A stretch of DNA of 64,000 nucleotides, taken from an uncultured Spirochaeta sp. (GTDB lineage Bacteria > Spirochaetota > Spirochaetia > DSM-27196 > Alkalispirochaetaceae). The number at the start of each line of letters is the position of its first letter. Positions within the stretch are counted from its first letter, which is position 1. The notes beneath the pieces are model-generated. The model did not search any database. It worked only from the letters and a program-made list of their open reading frames with translations, and was not told the origin of the DNA. The position numbers and the translations under genes are program-made. This document shows, piece by piece, positions 34,943 to 46,100 of the stretch. The stretch covers positions 1 to 64,000 of the forward strand of contig CAJWEZ010000004.1 of assembly GCA_913030605.1 (NCBI GenBank). The letters run 5' to 3'.

Positions 34943-37657
34943 GTGCCAGACTTGACCACCATGGACGACTGGAACGCGATGGTGGGCGACGCGTACGATC
35001 GCGGTGATACGATGCTGGTGTTTCCCTCGGAAGTCGCCGCCGCGCGGTGGCGGCGGGCGCTCGCCTCGGAGCCGTCCCGTCGCGCCGTCCGGAGCGACCG
35101 TGTCGTTTCCTGGGACGTGTTCAAGGAACGTGCGGTGCCGGTCAAACGCGGCGACCGCCCCGCAAGTTCCCTCGTCCGCCGCGCGTTCGTGGGGCGGGCA
35201 TTGCGCGAGAACGCCGCGTCCCGGTTTCTGTCGGTGTTGGTGAATCCGCGATACGCCGCCGCCGCAGGGGGCAGCGCCGGACCGATCGCCCGGATCCTGC
35301 CCCAGCTCCCGATGCTGCTCGATCACCGCGGCGCAATGCGCCCGGAACTCGCCGCCGATCTGGCCGGGCTCATGGAACGGTACCGCGGCTTTCTTACCGA
35401 ACACCATCTGTTTGAACCGGAATGGGAACTCTCCCGGGAGGTTGATCTCTCCCATGTACCGTGGCGTCCGGTGATTTTCTGGCCCGATCTGCTGGAGGAC
35501 TACACCGAATACCGGCGTCTCCTGGGTGGACAGGTGGACACCGTTGCGCTTCCCGCCGGCGCGCAGGTTGCGGCGCTGCGGTACGCAACGGCGCACGACG
35601 AAATCGACGCCGTGTGTGACGAGATCGAACGTGCGCTGGACGCGGGTGTTCCGGCGCACCGGATCCTGGTAACGGCGGCGGACCTCGAAACGGTGCGTCC
35701 CTGGCTGGCGACGGAGGCGCGCAGACGCGACATCCCGTTGCGCTTTGCCGCCGGCGACGTGGTGGGGGCACAACCGGGTGGACGGTTTTTCTCCCGCATC
35801 CGGGACGTACTGGAGAGCGAGTTCAGTGCCCCCGCCGTGGCAGCGCTGCTCCTCGACCGGAGCGTTCCGTGGTCGGCGCCGGAGTTCAACCGACTGCTGG
35901 TTGAGTTCGGGTACGCGTCCCATTGCTACACCGCCCGCCGCTGGGGGGAGGCATTTGAGCTCGCCGACCGCCTGCTCGCCGACGACCGGCCCCGGGAGGA
36001 TCGCGCGGTGGTCCCGGTCTCCCGCGGTCAGCTGTCGGTAGTCCGGGGACGCTGGCACCGGTTCTCGCGGCAGCTGCAGGCGCTGCGGTCGGCCCGGACG
36101 GCGGCAGCACTTCGACGGGCCCTGCGGGCGTTCCTGGACGATCATCTCGCCCCCGCCGGGGATCCCCGCTGGACCGACGCCGGCGGCGACGTGGAGCACG
36201 TGTACGAGACGGCCCTCACGGAGCTGGCCAGGATCGTCCGGCTGGAAGAGCGGGGTATCGAGATCGTCGATCCGTGGCCGTTCTTCCTCGCCGCCCTGGA
36301 CGAGCGGGGCTACGTCCCCCGGGGGCAGACGGCGGCGGTGGCGGTTTATCCCTACCGCGTGGCGGCCGGGGCTCCGGCGGCGCTCCACTGTGTCATCGGC
36401 GTGTCGCAGGCGGCAACACGGGTGCGGTCGGCGCCGCCGGTGGGGGTGCGTCAGGATGAGCTGCGGCAGATGGGATGGGAAGCGCGGGACCGATCGGCGG
36501 CGTTTCTCGTTGCCTACGGCGGCCTGCTCCCGGGAGCCCGTCTGACCTGCGCCGACGACGGTCCCTCCGGTGCCCAGGTCCCGGCGGCGGAACTGACGGT
36601 GCCGCAGCACCCCGACGCGCCACCCCGCGGCAGCGGCTGGCAACGGGAGGAGGATTGGTGGCGTCTCGATGAGGCGGCGCCCCCGGAGCGGCTGTACCAA
36701 GTCCAGCGCGAGGGACTGACGCGGGCCCTGGCCACCACCCTGGTCCCGGCGGGACACGATGCGCGACGCGAACCGCTGCCACCGCGCCTGCGGGCAGCCC
36801 TTCCGCCCCCCGATCACTACTCGCCCAGCGCCGTCGACGCGTACCTCGACTGCCCCTTCAGCTATTTCATACGCCGCATGCTCAACGTCCGGGAGGAGGA
36901 GGCCGGGTTCCGCCCGGATCGGGCGCGCGTTCTGGGATCGGTGCTCCACGGCGTTCTTGAGACGCTCCTGAACACGCCGCCGGCAGCGCGCGACGGGGTC
37001 GTCGCCGAGGTGGTCAGGAAGGCGTTCGACAGCGACGCGGTGCGGTTCCAGCTCCCGGAGGCGGGGCTGCACCACCACGTCGCCTACACCACGGACCTCA
37101 TGCATCTCCTCCTCGCGAACCCCGCCCTCGAACAGGAACGGCCCGGGGTCACCGAGGCGACTGTTTCCGGCACGATCGGCGGGGTGCCCGTGTCCGGTCG
37201 TGCCGACCGTGTGGTGGGGCTCGCGACGTGGGACGGCGAGTCGGGTACCACGGACGGAGCGCCGCTGACCGTACTGGACTACAAGCTCAACCTCCGCGAG
37301 CAACACCGCCCCGGCGCGGTGTTCGGAGGACCATCGCAAGACCCCGCCGAAAGCCGCACGCTGCAGCTCCCGCTCTACGCACTGCTCCTGGAAGCGGCGA
37401 CCGGCGCCGCCGTGGAACACCTGTGCTATGTCGGTCTGCGGACGATCGATGCACGATACGTCCTGGGGGGAAAACGGAGTGTCTCCCGCGACGCGATGGC
37501 GGAGTTTCGGAGCGCCCTCCCGGGATTTCTGCAGGAGATGGATGGAGCGATCCGCGCCGGGCGTCTGGTCTGCCGCGAGGAACCCGACTGCACCCGCTGC
37601 CGGATCCGCGCGATCTGCCGCAGCTGTTTTGTGACCCGGAGGTATGGAGATGGCTGA
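34943..37657 (+). CDS. PD-(D/E)XK nuclease family protein, AddB-like
   Basis: C-terminal YSPSAVDAYLDCPFSYFIRRML...LGSVLHGVLETLL...LTVLDYKLN...CREEPDCTRCRIRAICRSC (Fe-S Cys pattern); next to an AddA-like gene. Confidence 0.85.
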   Translation: MPDLTTMDDWNAMVGDAYDRGDTMLVFPSEVAAARWRRALASEPSRRAVRSDRVVSWDVFKERAVPVKRGDRPASSLVRRAFVGRALRENAASRFLSVLVNPRYAAAAGGSAGPIARILPQLPMLLDHRGAMRPELAADLAGLMERYRGFLTEHHLFEPEWELSREVDLSHVPWRPVIFWPDLLEDYTEYRRLLGGQVDTVALPAGAQVAALRYATAHDEIDAVCDEIERALDAGVPAHRILVTAADLETVRPWLATEARRRDIPLRFAAGDVVGAQPGGRFFSRIRDVLESEFSAPAVAALLLDRSVPWSAPEFNRLLVEFGYASHCYTARRWGEAFELADRLLADDRPREDRAVVPVSRGQLSVVRGRWHRFSRQLQALRSARTAAALRRALRAFLDDHLAPAGDPRWTDAGGDVEHVYETALTELARIVRLEERGIEIVDPWPFFLAALDERGYVPRGQTAAVAVYPYRVAAGAPAALHCVIGVSQAATRVRSAPPVGVRQDELRQMGWEARDRSAAFLVAYGGLLPGARLTCADDGPSGAQVPAAELTVPQHPDAPPRGSGWQREEDWWRLDEAAPPERLYQVQREGLTRALATTLVPAGHDARREPLPPRLRAALPPPDHYSPSAVDAYLDCPFSYFIRRMLNVREEEAGFRPDRARVLGSVLHGVLETLLNTPPAARDGVVAEVVRKAFDSDAVRFQLPEAGLHHHVAYTTDLMHLLLANPALEQERPGVTEATVSGTIGGVPVSGRADRVVGLATWDGESGTTDGAPLTVLDYKLNLREQHRPGAVFGGPSQDPAESRTLQLPLYALLLEAATGAAVEHLCYVGLRTIDARYVLGGKRSVSRDAMAEFRSALPGFLQEMDGAIRAGRLVCREEPDCTRCRIRAICRSCFVTRRYGDG

Positions 37658-40600
37658 CAGTCCCGTCCGTCTCGACGACCAGCAGCGCCGCGCCGTCGCG
37701 GCGCGGCACAACGTGGTGGTGTCCGCCGGCGCCGGCAGCGGAAAGACGCGGGTGCTCACCGAGCGGTACCTGGAACTCCTTCGCGACGGGGCCGAGGTAT
37801 CGGAGATTCTGACGCTGACATTTACTCGGAAGGCGGCGGCGGAGATGTTCCAGCGCATCTATCGCCGACTGCAGCAGGCGGCGATAGATGGGGACGCTCA
37901 TCTGGCGCGGCAGCTGCGGCGTTTCGACGAGGCACAGATTTCGACGCTCGACAGCTTCTGTGCCGGTATTCTGCGGGACACGACGTCGCGCTTCGGTCTG
38001 CCCCCCGCGATCCGGTCGGACGAGGCGGAACTGGAGCGCGAGGCACGCCGCCACGCCCTGCGCCTGCTCTCATCGTCCGGCGACCATCCGGTCCTCGGGG
38101 CCTATGTCCGACAGCTCGGGCTGGGCCGCGCCCTGGACGAGCTGCTCGTCCCGCTGGCGACGCGCTTCTTCCGCGTCTCCGCGGTGGTCGATTTCGATGA
38201 CCTGGCAGAACGGCAGCGGGAGTGGCTCGAGGCGCGCCGCAGCGAGGTGGAAGCGGAGATCGACGCCGCGGTGGGGGCCCTCTTGGCCACCACGGTGAAC
38301 CGCAGCGGCGCTCCGGAGGTCAGGGAGGCGCTGACCGCCCTGCAGGGCCGGTACGGGGAACTCGGCGACTACCTCGCCAACATAGACCGTCGGCGGCTTC
38401 CCAACGGGGATGACGGTGCGGAGTTCAAGGAGCTGCTCAATCGGCTCCATACGAAGTCGTCATCGCGTCGAACGGGACTGGCGGTCACCTGGGCGGAGAT
38501 GGCGCAGACGGAACGGCGAATGGACGAGCTGCGGGAGCTGTACCGGGTTCTGGCACCGTTCCAGGAGGAGGTGCTGGAGTCCCGACGGCGCCAGGGCCTC
38601 CTGAGCCATCAGGAGGTGATGGAGCTGGCGGTGGAGGCGCTGACGGTCGATGAGGATCTCCGGCGTGTGTACAAGGAGCGGTTCCGCTTTGTGATGATCG
38701 ACGAGTTTCAGGACAACAACGCGACGCAGCGGGACCTCCTGTTCCTCCTTGCGGAACGCCGTGATCGCCGGGGAATCACCCGCCCGAAGCCAGAGGATCT
38801 GGAACCTGCGAAGCTCTTCTTTGTCGGGGACCAGAAACAGTCGATCTACCGATTCCGGGGCGCAGACGTGGCGGTGTTTCGCGGACTCGCGGACGATATC
38901 GACCGGTCGCTCGGCGATACCGTGGACGCCTCCGGAGACGGCGCCTCCGGGCCCGGTTCGGTCGTTCCTCCGGGACTGCTGAGTCTGGACACCAACTACC
39001 GCTCGGAGCCGCTCCTCATTCGGTTCTTCAACCAGCTCTTTCCGCGCGTCTTCGGAACGCCGTCGGAGCCGTGGGATGCAGCGTTCGAACCGCTGGGTCA
39101 CCGCGACGCCGGCCCCGGAGCGCACCCGGCGGTGACCCTGGCGTGGACGGTGGAACGGGACGAGGACGCGGAGTCCGAGGAACCGCTGGCAGGGCTGAAC
39201 TACGCCGAGGCGGGCTGGATCGCCGCGGAGATTCGACGCCTGACCGTGACCGAGGGGAGCGTTCGCCCCGGTGAGATCGCGATTCTCTATCGCACCAGTT
39301 CAAGCCAGCAGGTCCTCGAGCGAATGCTGCGACGGGAGGGTGTTCCGTACCGCAGCCAGGCCGTTCGGTCCCTGTTTACCGAGGCGCCGGCATCGGACCT
39401 GTACGCGCTCCTTCAGTTGTGCTTTACGCCCACTGATCGCGCGGCGCTGACGGCTTACCTTCGATCGCCCTTTGCCATGGTGAGCGATACGACGATCGCG
39501 GAACTCCTCGCCGCCGGGACGCCGTGGCCGGTTTCGCCCGGCGACATCCCCGATGGTTCCGGTATTCCCGAAACCGATCGCCTCAAGATCGATCGCGCCG
39601 TCGATCTCTTCGAACGCACGCGGCAACGGCTCGACCGTGTGCCGCTCAACGAGGTGCTTCGGGGTCTCTGGGACGAGGGCGGGTATCGTTACGCGATCCT
39701 CCACCGGTCCAGCGACCACCCCTATCTCGAGCACCTCGCGTATCTGGATGCCCTTTCGTTGCGGTACGCGGATCGCCCCGCCGTTGAGTTTGTGGACTAC
39801 CTGCGCGACGAGATGGGGGAGAACGAGAAGATCGACGAACTCGACGTCCCCGGCGTGGAGGACGCGGTGCAGCTGATGACGATCCACAAGTCCAAGGGGC
39901 TGGAGTTTCCGGTGGTGTTCGTGTCGGCGATCGGTGGTGGCCAGGCGACCCATCGGGGCATGATTCACGCCGACCCCGACCTGGGTCTGACCGTTCGGCT
40001 TCCGGACCCGGCTCCCGACGAACGCGGCGAGAACGTCTTCGAGCGCCACGCCCGGGACGCGGAGACGCGGCAGGAGGAGGCCGAACTCCGACGCATTCTC
40101 TACGTCGCCATGACCCGGGCGGAGCAGCGCCTCTATCTGACCGCCTCGATCGGGCGTACCAGGAGACCGCGGCCGATGTTCGACCTCCTCGCGCCCGCCC
40201 TGGGGTTCGATCCCTGGAACGGAACGGTGGCGGACGAGTTCTCCGACATGGTGTCTCTGGTGCCGGTGCCGCGCATGACCGCGCGGGAGCTCCGCGAGCG
40301 CGCAGTACCGCAGACCGCCCGCCGTACCCCCGCCGACGCCGCCGCGCTGCTGGCATCGGCCGCCGTGCCGGAGCGTCCCGATCGGGAGACCGAGACGACT
40401 CCCAGCGCCGTGAACGCCGCGCTGAACGCCGCCGACGCCGCGGACGCAGCAGCTGCCGCCGACGCAGCGCCGGCGCCGTTCGGGTCCGTCCCCGCAGCTG
40501 CGTCCGCATCCGGACCGGCGCAGGGGGAACTGTTCGCGGAGGGCGACCGCGGCGACAGCCCCGGCGACACCGACAGCTTCGGGGATGGGGACAGCGGTGA

Positions 40601-41114
40601 GGAGGACGCGGGGACGCTTGGAACGCTCACTCATGCACTGTTGGAGCGGGCGGTTCTGGAGCCGGTGGAGCGCGACGAATGGGCGCAGCTGCCGGCGTGG
40701 GCGGAGCGGGGACTGTCCCCCGCCGCCGCAGGAGAGGTGACCGCGGCGATGCTCGACGAGGCGTGGGATCTCGCCCGGCGTTTTCTGGATTCGCCCCTCT
40801 GGGCCCATCTCCGTGGCGGACAGATTCATGCCGAGCTCCCGTTCCTCTTTGTTCCGGAGGCGGTGGACGTGGCGATCAGCGGCACGATGGACCTGGTGGT
40901 TGAACGCGATGACGCGGTGTGGGTGGTGGACTACAAGACCAACCGCGAGCTCGATCCGCGTACGTACCAGGGGCAGATGAGCGTCTACCGCGCCGCGGCG
41001 GCCCATCTCTTTTCCCGACCGGTGGAGCTCAGGCTGTTCGGATTGCGACGCGGGGAGGCGTACGAGGTGTCCGATCGCATGGAGGATATCGTCCGGCTGC
41101 TGCAACTTCCGTAA
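37644..41114 (+). CDS. UvrD/Rep-type helicase-nuclease, AddA-like
   Basis: Walker A SAGAGSGKTRVLTERYLELL, LTFTRKAAAEM, VMIDEFQDNN, VGDQKQSIYRFRGADV, LMTIHKSKGLEFPVVFV; C-terminal WVVDYKTNRELDPRTYQGQMSVYR nuclease motif. Confidence 0.93.
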   Translation: MEMADSPVRLDDQQRRAVAARHNVVVSAGAGSGKTRVLTERYLELLRDGAEVSEILTLTFTRKAAAEMFQRIYRRLQQAAIDGDAHLARQLRRFDEAQISTLDSFCAGILRDTTSRFGLPPAIRSDEAELEREARRHALRLLSSSGDHPVLGAYVRQLGLGRALDELLVPLATRFFRVSAVVDFDDLAERQREWLEARRSEVEAEIDAAVGALLATTVNRSGAPEVREALTALQGRYGELGDYLANIDRRRLPNGDDGAEFKELLNRLHTKSSSRRTGLAVTWAEMAQTERRMDELRELYRVLAPFQEEVLESRRRQGLLSHQEVMELAVEALTVDEDLRRVYKERFRFVMIDEFQDNNATQRDLLFLLAERRDRRGITRPKPEDLEPAKLFFVGDQKQSIYRFRGADVAVFRGLADDIDRSLGDTVDASGDGASGPGSVVPPGLLSLDTNYRSEPLLIRFFNQLFPRVFGTPSEPWDAAFEPLGHRDAGPGAHPAVTLAWTVERDEDAESEEPLAGLNYAEAGWIAAEIRRLTVTEGSVRPGEIAILYRTSSSQQVLERMLRREGVPYRSQAVRSLFTEAPASDLYALLQLCFTPTDRAALTAYLRSPFAMVSDTTIAELLAAGTPWPVSPGDIPDGSGIPETDRLKIDRAVDLFERTRQRLDRVPLNEVLRGLWDEGGYRYAILHRSSDHPYLEHLAYLDALSLRYADRPAVEFVDYLRDEMGENEKIDELDVPGVEDAVQLMTIHKSKGLEFPVVFVSAIGGGQATHRGMIHADPDLGLTVRLPDPAPDERGENVFERHARDAETRQEEAELRRILYVAMTRAEQRLYLTASIGRTRRPRPMFDLLAPALGFDPWNGTVADEFSDMVSLVPVPRMTARELRERAVPQTARRTPADAAALLASAAVPERPDRETETTPSAVNAALNAADAADAAAAADAAPAPFGSVPAAASASGPAQGELFAEGDRGDSPGDTDSFGDGDSGEEDAGTLGTLTHALLERAVLEPVERDEWAQLPAWAERGLSPAAAGEVTAAMLDEAWDLARRFLDSPLWAHLRGGQIHAELPFLFVPEAVDVAISGTMDLVVERDDAVWVVDYKTNRELDPRTYQGQMSVYRAAAAHLFSRPVELRLFGLRRGEAYEVSDRMEDIVRLLQLP

Positions 41115-41142
41115 TACGGCGATCGTGGTGTAGGCTTGCAGC

Positions 41143-42084
41143 GTGAGTCTTGAAACGCTCCGATCCCAGCTCGCCGCGGTGATTCGCGGCAAGGATGAGG
41201 TACTCGAGCTGTTCCTGACCGGCGTTCTCGCCGGCGGGCACGTGCTGTTGGACGACCTTCCGGGAACCGGGAAGACCAGCCTTGCCCGGGCCATGGCACA
41301 GCTTGTTGCCGCCGACAGCGGGGCGCTCGTGTTCCGGCGGATCCAGTTCACTCCTGACCTCCTCCCCTACGACGTCACCGGCGTGGATGTCTTCGACCCC
41401 GCCCGACAGCGCTTCTCATTCGCCCCGGGGCCGGTGTTTGCCCACGTCCTCCTCGCCGACGAGATCAACCGCGCGACGCCCAAGGTTCAGTCGGCGCTCC
41501 TGGAGGTCATGAACGAGGGGCAGGTCACCGTTGGCGGAACCACGTACCCCCTCGACACGTTCTTTCTGGTCATTGCCACCGAAAATCCCGTGACGATGGA
41601 GGGGACCTATCCCCTTCCGCTGGCGCAGCTGGACCGCTTTCTCATGCGTCTCTCACTGGGCTATCCCGACGCCGACGCCGAACTGTCGATTCTCCGGGAT
41701 GACCCCGGCCGTCGCGGGATCCCGCGTCTGACTCCGGTGATTACGCGGGAGGAGCTTCTCACGGCGCGCGCGGAAGCCGCCGGCGTCTACTGCCGGCCGG
41801 ACCTCACCCGAGCGGTGGTTTCCCTCGCGGATGCGACACGTCGCGACCGGCGCCTGCGCTACGGCGTGTCACCGCGCGGGAGTCTGCACCTCCAGGACGC
41901 GCTCCGGGCGCTGGCCTACCTCCGGGGACGGGACTTTGCCACCGACGATGATTTTCTCGATCTGGCCGCACCGGTGCTTGCGCACCGCGTTCCCCCGGCG
42001 GGTTCGGAGTATGATTCCGCCGACGTGGTGACGGAACACGCGCGCCGCGTCGTGGCCGAGCTCCGGGAGGCGGACGGTGTCTGA
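41143..42084 (+). CDS. MoxR family AAA+ ATPase
   Basis: LLDDLPGTGKTSLARAMAQ, FTPDLLPYDVTGVDVFDPARQRF, LADEINRATPKVQSALLEVMNEGQVTV. GTG start. Confidence 0.94.
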   Translation: MSLETLRSQLAAVIRGKDEVLELFLTGVLAGGHVLLDDLPGTGKTSLARAMAQLVAADSGALVFRRIQFTPDLLPYDVTGVDVFDPARQRFSFAPGPVFAHVLLADEINRATPKVQSALLEVMNEGQVTVGGTTYPLDTFFLVIATENPVTMEGTYPLPLAQLDRFLMRLSLGYPDADAELSILRDDPGRRGIPRLTPVITREELLTARAEAAGVYCRPDLTRAVVSLADATRRDRRLRYGVSPRGSLHLQDALRALAYLRGRDFATDDDFLDLAAPVLAHRVPPAGSEYDSADVVTEHARRVVAELREADGV

Positions 42085-42159
42085 ACGCGGCGCGGTGGTC
42101 CCGCTGCATCCCGGACTTCGCCTCTCCCGGGGAGGACTCGCTTTTTTTTTGCCGCCGTC

Positions 42160-43182
42160 GTGACGCTGGTGCCGGGGATCGCGCGGCGTGAACCCGTGGC
42201 CCTCCTGGTTGGAGCAGGGCTCGCCATCGCCCTGGCGTACGCGGCCGTGGTGGCGATCGTTCGCCTGGTGACGCTTCGGCGCCTGTCGGTCACGCTCCCC
42301 GCCAGTATCCTGGAGTCGGACCCCGGCGCTGCGGTTGCGCTTCACCTGCGCCCCGGCGGCGTACGTTCGCTTCCCGCCGGGGCGTTCTCCCTGCGTCTGG
42401 CATCCGGAGTTCGGAGCGGCGAGCTTGTGGGGAATGTGGGGCCCCGGCGGGTGCCGATGTCTGCAACGGTCGCCGCCCCGGCACTCTCCCGCGGACTGTA
42501 CCGGATCGGAGAGCTGCGCTTCGATGCGGCGGATCTCCTGGGTCTGGTCGTGGTGTCCTGTCGCGGCTCCGCTCCGGTGTCGCTGCCGCCGTGCGTTCGC
42601 GTTCTCCCGGCGCTGGTGGATCCCACCAACACCGCGGTTCCCCAGGGATTCGGTACCGGCATCCGCGAGGCCGATCTTTCCCGCGACCGCAGCGACGAGC
42701 TCATCGAGGCGCGACCGTACCATCCCGGCGACGACACCCGCCGGATCAACTGGAAGACGTACGCCCACAGCGGTGCGCTGTTCGTGCGGATCGGTGAGGA
42801 AATCCCGCCGCCGTCCAAGGCGGCGGCGCTGGTGGTGGACGCTGCCGATGCCGAGACGGCGGAGCGCGTGGACCGTCTGGTGGCGGCGGCGCTGTCGATC
42901 GCCGCGCGGCTCCGGGATGATGGTCACGTCGTCGCCGTCTCGGTGGTGGTCCCCGGCGGAGGACGGACCGACGCCGGCGACCCGGACCGTGCCCGGCGTG
43001 TGTGTGCGGCTCTGGACCCGCGATACGGACTGTTGCCGGGCCACGCCGAGGGCCTTGCCCCGCCGCAACGGGTGGATACCGGCGGCCACGAACTGGTGGT
43101 CGCGTGGGACGGGGACGCGCTGGCGGTCTGGTACCGGGATCCGACGGGAGGCGTGCACGATGCCGGCACGATTGCGCTCTAG
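42160..43182 (+). CDS. DUF58 domain protein; N-terminus probably frameshifted at a T9 tract
   Basis: GIREADLSRDRSDELIEARPYHPGDDTRRINWKTYAHSGALFVRIGEE is the DUF58 core. The likely true GTG start at 42077 is +1 nt out of frame. Confidence 0.85.
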   Translation: MTLVPGIARREPVALLVGAGLAIALAYAAVVAIVRLVTLRRLSVTLPASILESDPGAAVALHLRPGGVRSLPAGAFSLRLASGVRSGELVGNVGPRRVPMSATVAAPALSRGLYRIGELRFDAADLLGLVVVSCRGSAPVSLPPCVRVLPALVDPTNTAVPQGFGTGIREADLSRDRSDELIEARPYHPGDDTRRINWKTYAHSGALFVRIGEEIPPPSKAAALVVDAADAETAERVDRLVAAALSIAARLRDDGHVVAVSVVVPGGGRTDAGDPDRARRVCAALDPRYGLLPGHAEGLAPPQRVDTGGHELVVAWDGDALAVWYRDPTGGVHDAGTIAL

Positions 43183-46100
43183 CGGTCAGACGCTGGTTCG
43201 GCAGTTCATCTTTCTTCTTTTGCTCTTCCCGCTGCAGCGCTATCTCGCCGAGCTCCTTCCCCTGACGCTGCCGCTGGCGCTGTTTGCAGCGGTGTGGGCG
43301 GCGCGACTGGCAGGGCGGCGCTTCGGCCTCCCGGACTGGGCTGCCGCGCTATGTGTGGTGCCCGGCCTCGTGTTGGCCGCGGTGGGTGTCCTGTGGGTGG
43401 CGGTCACCGCGATCGGCGCCGACGGGTGGTGGGAGGAACAGCTCGTCCTGTCCGGCTGGCGATTGCTGCCTGCCGCGGTCATGGTCGTCGCCGTCACCGG
43501 GTGGGATCTCTGGTACGTGCGGTTCCGAAGCGGAAGACAGCTGTTTGTTCCGCTCGTGGCGGTGGGAGTCACCCTCGTGTTCTGGTCACAGGCGCGGTTT
43601 CGCACGGACCTCCTCGGGCACCCGACCTGGTACGCGGTATACGGCCTCGCGACGGCGACGCTGGTGGTGGTGCACCAGCTCCTCGCTCCCACGCCCGTCC
43701 CCGTCGGGGGGACGCCGGGCACCGCCGCCGACGAGTCGCGGACGGCGGCCGGTGCGGGGCGTCGATCGCTGGTCGTGCGGCGAACCGTCCCGGTCGCGCT
43801 TCTCCTGATCCTGCTGCTCTCCTCGCTGGTGCTGGTCTACCGCGGCTGGCAGGGTCAGGCGGTGGAGGCCGGCGGCGGTCTGTTGCGGCCGACCGCGTTC
43901 CGGTTCGACTTTGCCGACTACGTCACCCTGGAGCCGGAGATCCGCCTGAGCCGCGATCTGGTGTTCCTGTACCGGGAGGCGCAGGCGCCGCCGGATCGTC
44001 TGCTGCGACGCTACGTGCTCAGCGGCTACGCGCCGCGCCGCGGGTTCTTTCGTCTGGACCCGGGCGACGAGCCGGCGACCGTTCCGCCGCTCTCGGTGGA
44101 TCAGGCGATTCGCGATCTGCCCGGAACGCCGGACGCGAACGGTCCCTCGGGGGAGGGCTCCGGTATCGCCGTCGACCAGGAGTACTACGTCGTGAACTTC
44201 GACCCCGATGCGTTCATCGCCGTGAACGCGCCGCAGTCTGCGGAGGGGTTGCGGAGCTGGTCGCGGTCTTCCTTCAACCGCGCGTACCGCGTTCGATCCC
44301 GCAGACCGGCCACCGACCCGGACGAACTGGCGACGCGTCCGTGGCCGCAGGACCTTCCCGAGGAGTGGCGTGCGGTCTATCTCGGCGGCCCGGTCCCTAC
44401 GGCGGTTGCCGATCTCGCCCGGGAGGTGACCGCAGGCGTTTCCGGGTACTACGAGACCGTGATCGCGGTCCGGGACTACCTTCTCAACGGGTACTACTAC
44501 AGTCTGTCACCCGGCGAGGCCGTGGCCGGCGATCAGCTGCAGCATTTCCTGTTCGAAAGCCGCAAGGGGTACTGCTCGTACTTCGCGTTTTCCATGGCCC
44601 TGATGCTGCGGTCGCTGGGTGTTCCCACCCGCGTTGCGGTCGGCTTCTTCGTGGATCCCGCCGCGGGAATGCTCGGGTTCTATCCCGTCCGCGGGGACAT
44701 GGCCCACGCCTGGGTTGAGGTGTGGTTTCCCGGGAGCGGCTGGGTGGAGTTTGACCCGACCTCGACCACGATCGCGCCGGGAGAGTCGGTCAACACGGAC
44801 TACCGTATCGATCAGGAGCGGTTGTCGGCGTTGATCCAGGAGATTCTCTCGCAGGGAGATCTCGCCACGCAGGACGGGAGCGACGACAGAACCCCGGCCG
44901 CGGGCGCCGCGCAGCTGCGACGGCGACGGTCTCTCGCAGTCGTGGTGATCCTCGTGATCGCGGCGCCCGTGTGGTGGTGGTTCCGACGAAGACGGCGCTG
45001 GAGGCGGCTGTGCGCGGCCAATCCGCGCCGCGCCGCGCTGATCCTGACCGGCCGCATCCGTCGCCTCCGGGGGACGGAACCCGTTCAGACGCTCCGGGCG
45101 CGGTTTGCACGGGAGTTCGGCGCCGGGGACCTGGCGACGGTGGATCGCGAGTGGGACAGGGTACTGACGGCGGCGCTCCGGGGGGCGCGACGCTCCGGCG
45201 AGGCCGCCTCGGGGGACAACGCATCCGACGACGCCGCGTCCGACGGCGGTGGTCGTCGCCGGGTGCTGACACGAGGTCTGCCGGCCATCGGTCGATTCGC
45301 GCTGATCGGGTGGATGCGCGCGGTGCCGCCCCCGGTGTCGCGGCGGGCGCGGCGGGAGGATCCGCATCGCTGGACGCGTGGTGGTTCTGCCGGCGGTCCA
45401 GCCGCTGTGGCGGTCCTTTTTGCGGTGGTCGCGTTCATCGTGGCGGTGCAGCCGGCGGAGGCCCAGCTTCCGGACACCGCGACCGACGGCCCGGCGGCCC
45501 AGGATGAAGGGGGCGGGAACGGGGCCGGCGACGCGGCGGAGTTGCTGGGCGCGGCGCGCGATGCAATGGATGCGGAGAACTACGAGGTGGCGATCCGCAT
45601 GCTGCGCGACGGCGCCTCCCGATACCCGACGGACCATCGCTTCCCGCTGCTGCTGGGAGATCTGTACTTCGACCAGGGCCTCTACGAGGTGGCGCGCGAC
45701 GCCTACCGCGATGCCCTGGCCGCCGGTGCTCCGGACTATTCCACCCGCTATATACTGAGTCGCACGCTCTCGCGCCTGAACGAGGATGCCGCCGCCATCA
45801 CCCTGCTCGAGGCGTTGCACCGGACCTACCGCGACGATCTCACCGTTATCGGCGACCTGGCGTGGCTGTACTTCAAGACCCACCGACTGGAGGAGGCTCG
45901 GGACCTCCTGGTGGACGCCATCGCCGAGTTCGGCCCCGATCGCGATCTCTGCATGACACTGGCCACCGTATACTCGGGCCTGTGGCGCTACGACGATGCC
46001 CTGAGGGAGTACCGCACGTCCATCGAACTCGCGGAGCGCGCCGACGACCGGATTTTTCAGGCGGTTGCGTACTACAACCTCAGCATCCTGCACGCCAACT

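Noticed and set aside
34784-37858. 1024-aa minus-strand ORF
   Set aside because: Antisense to the AddB-like nuclease gene.
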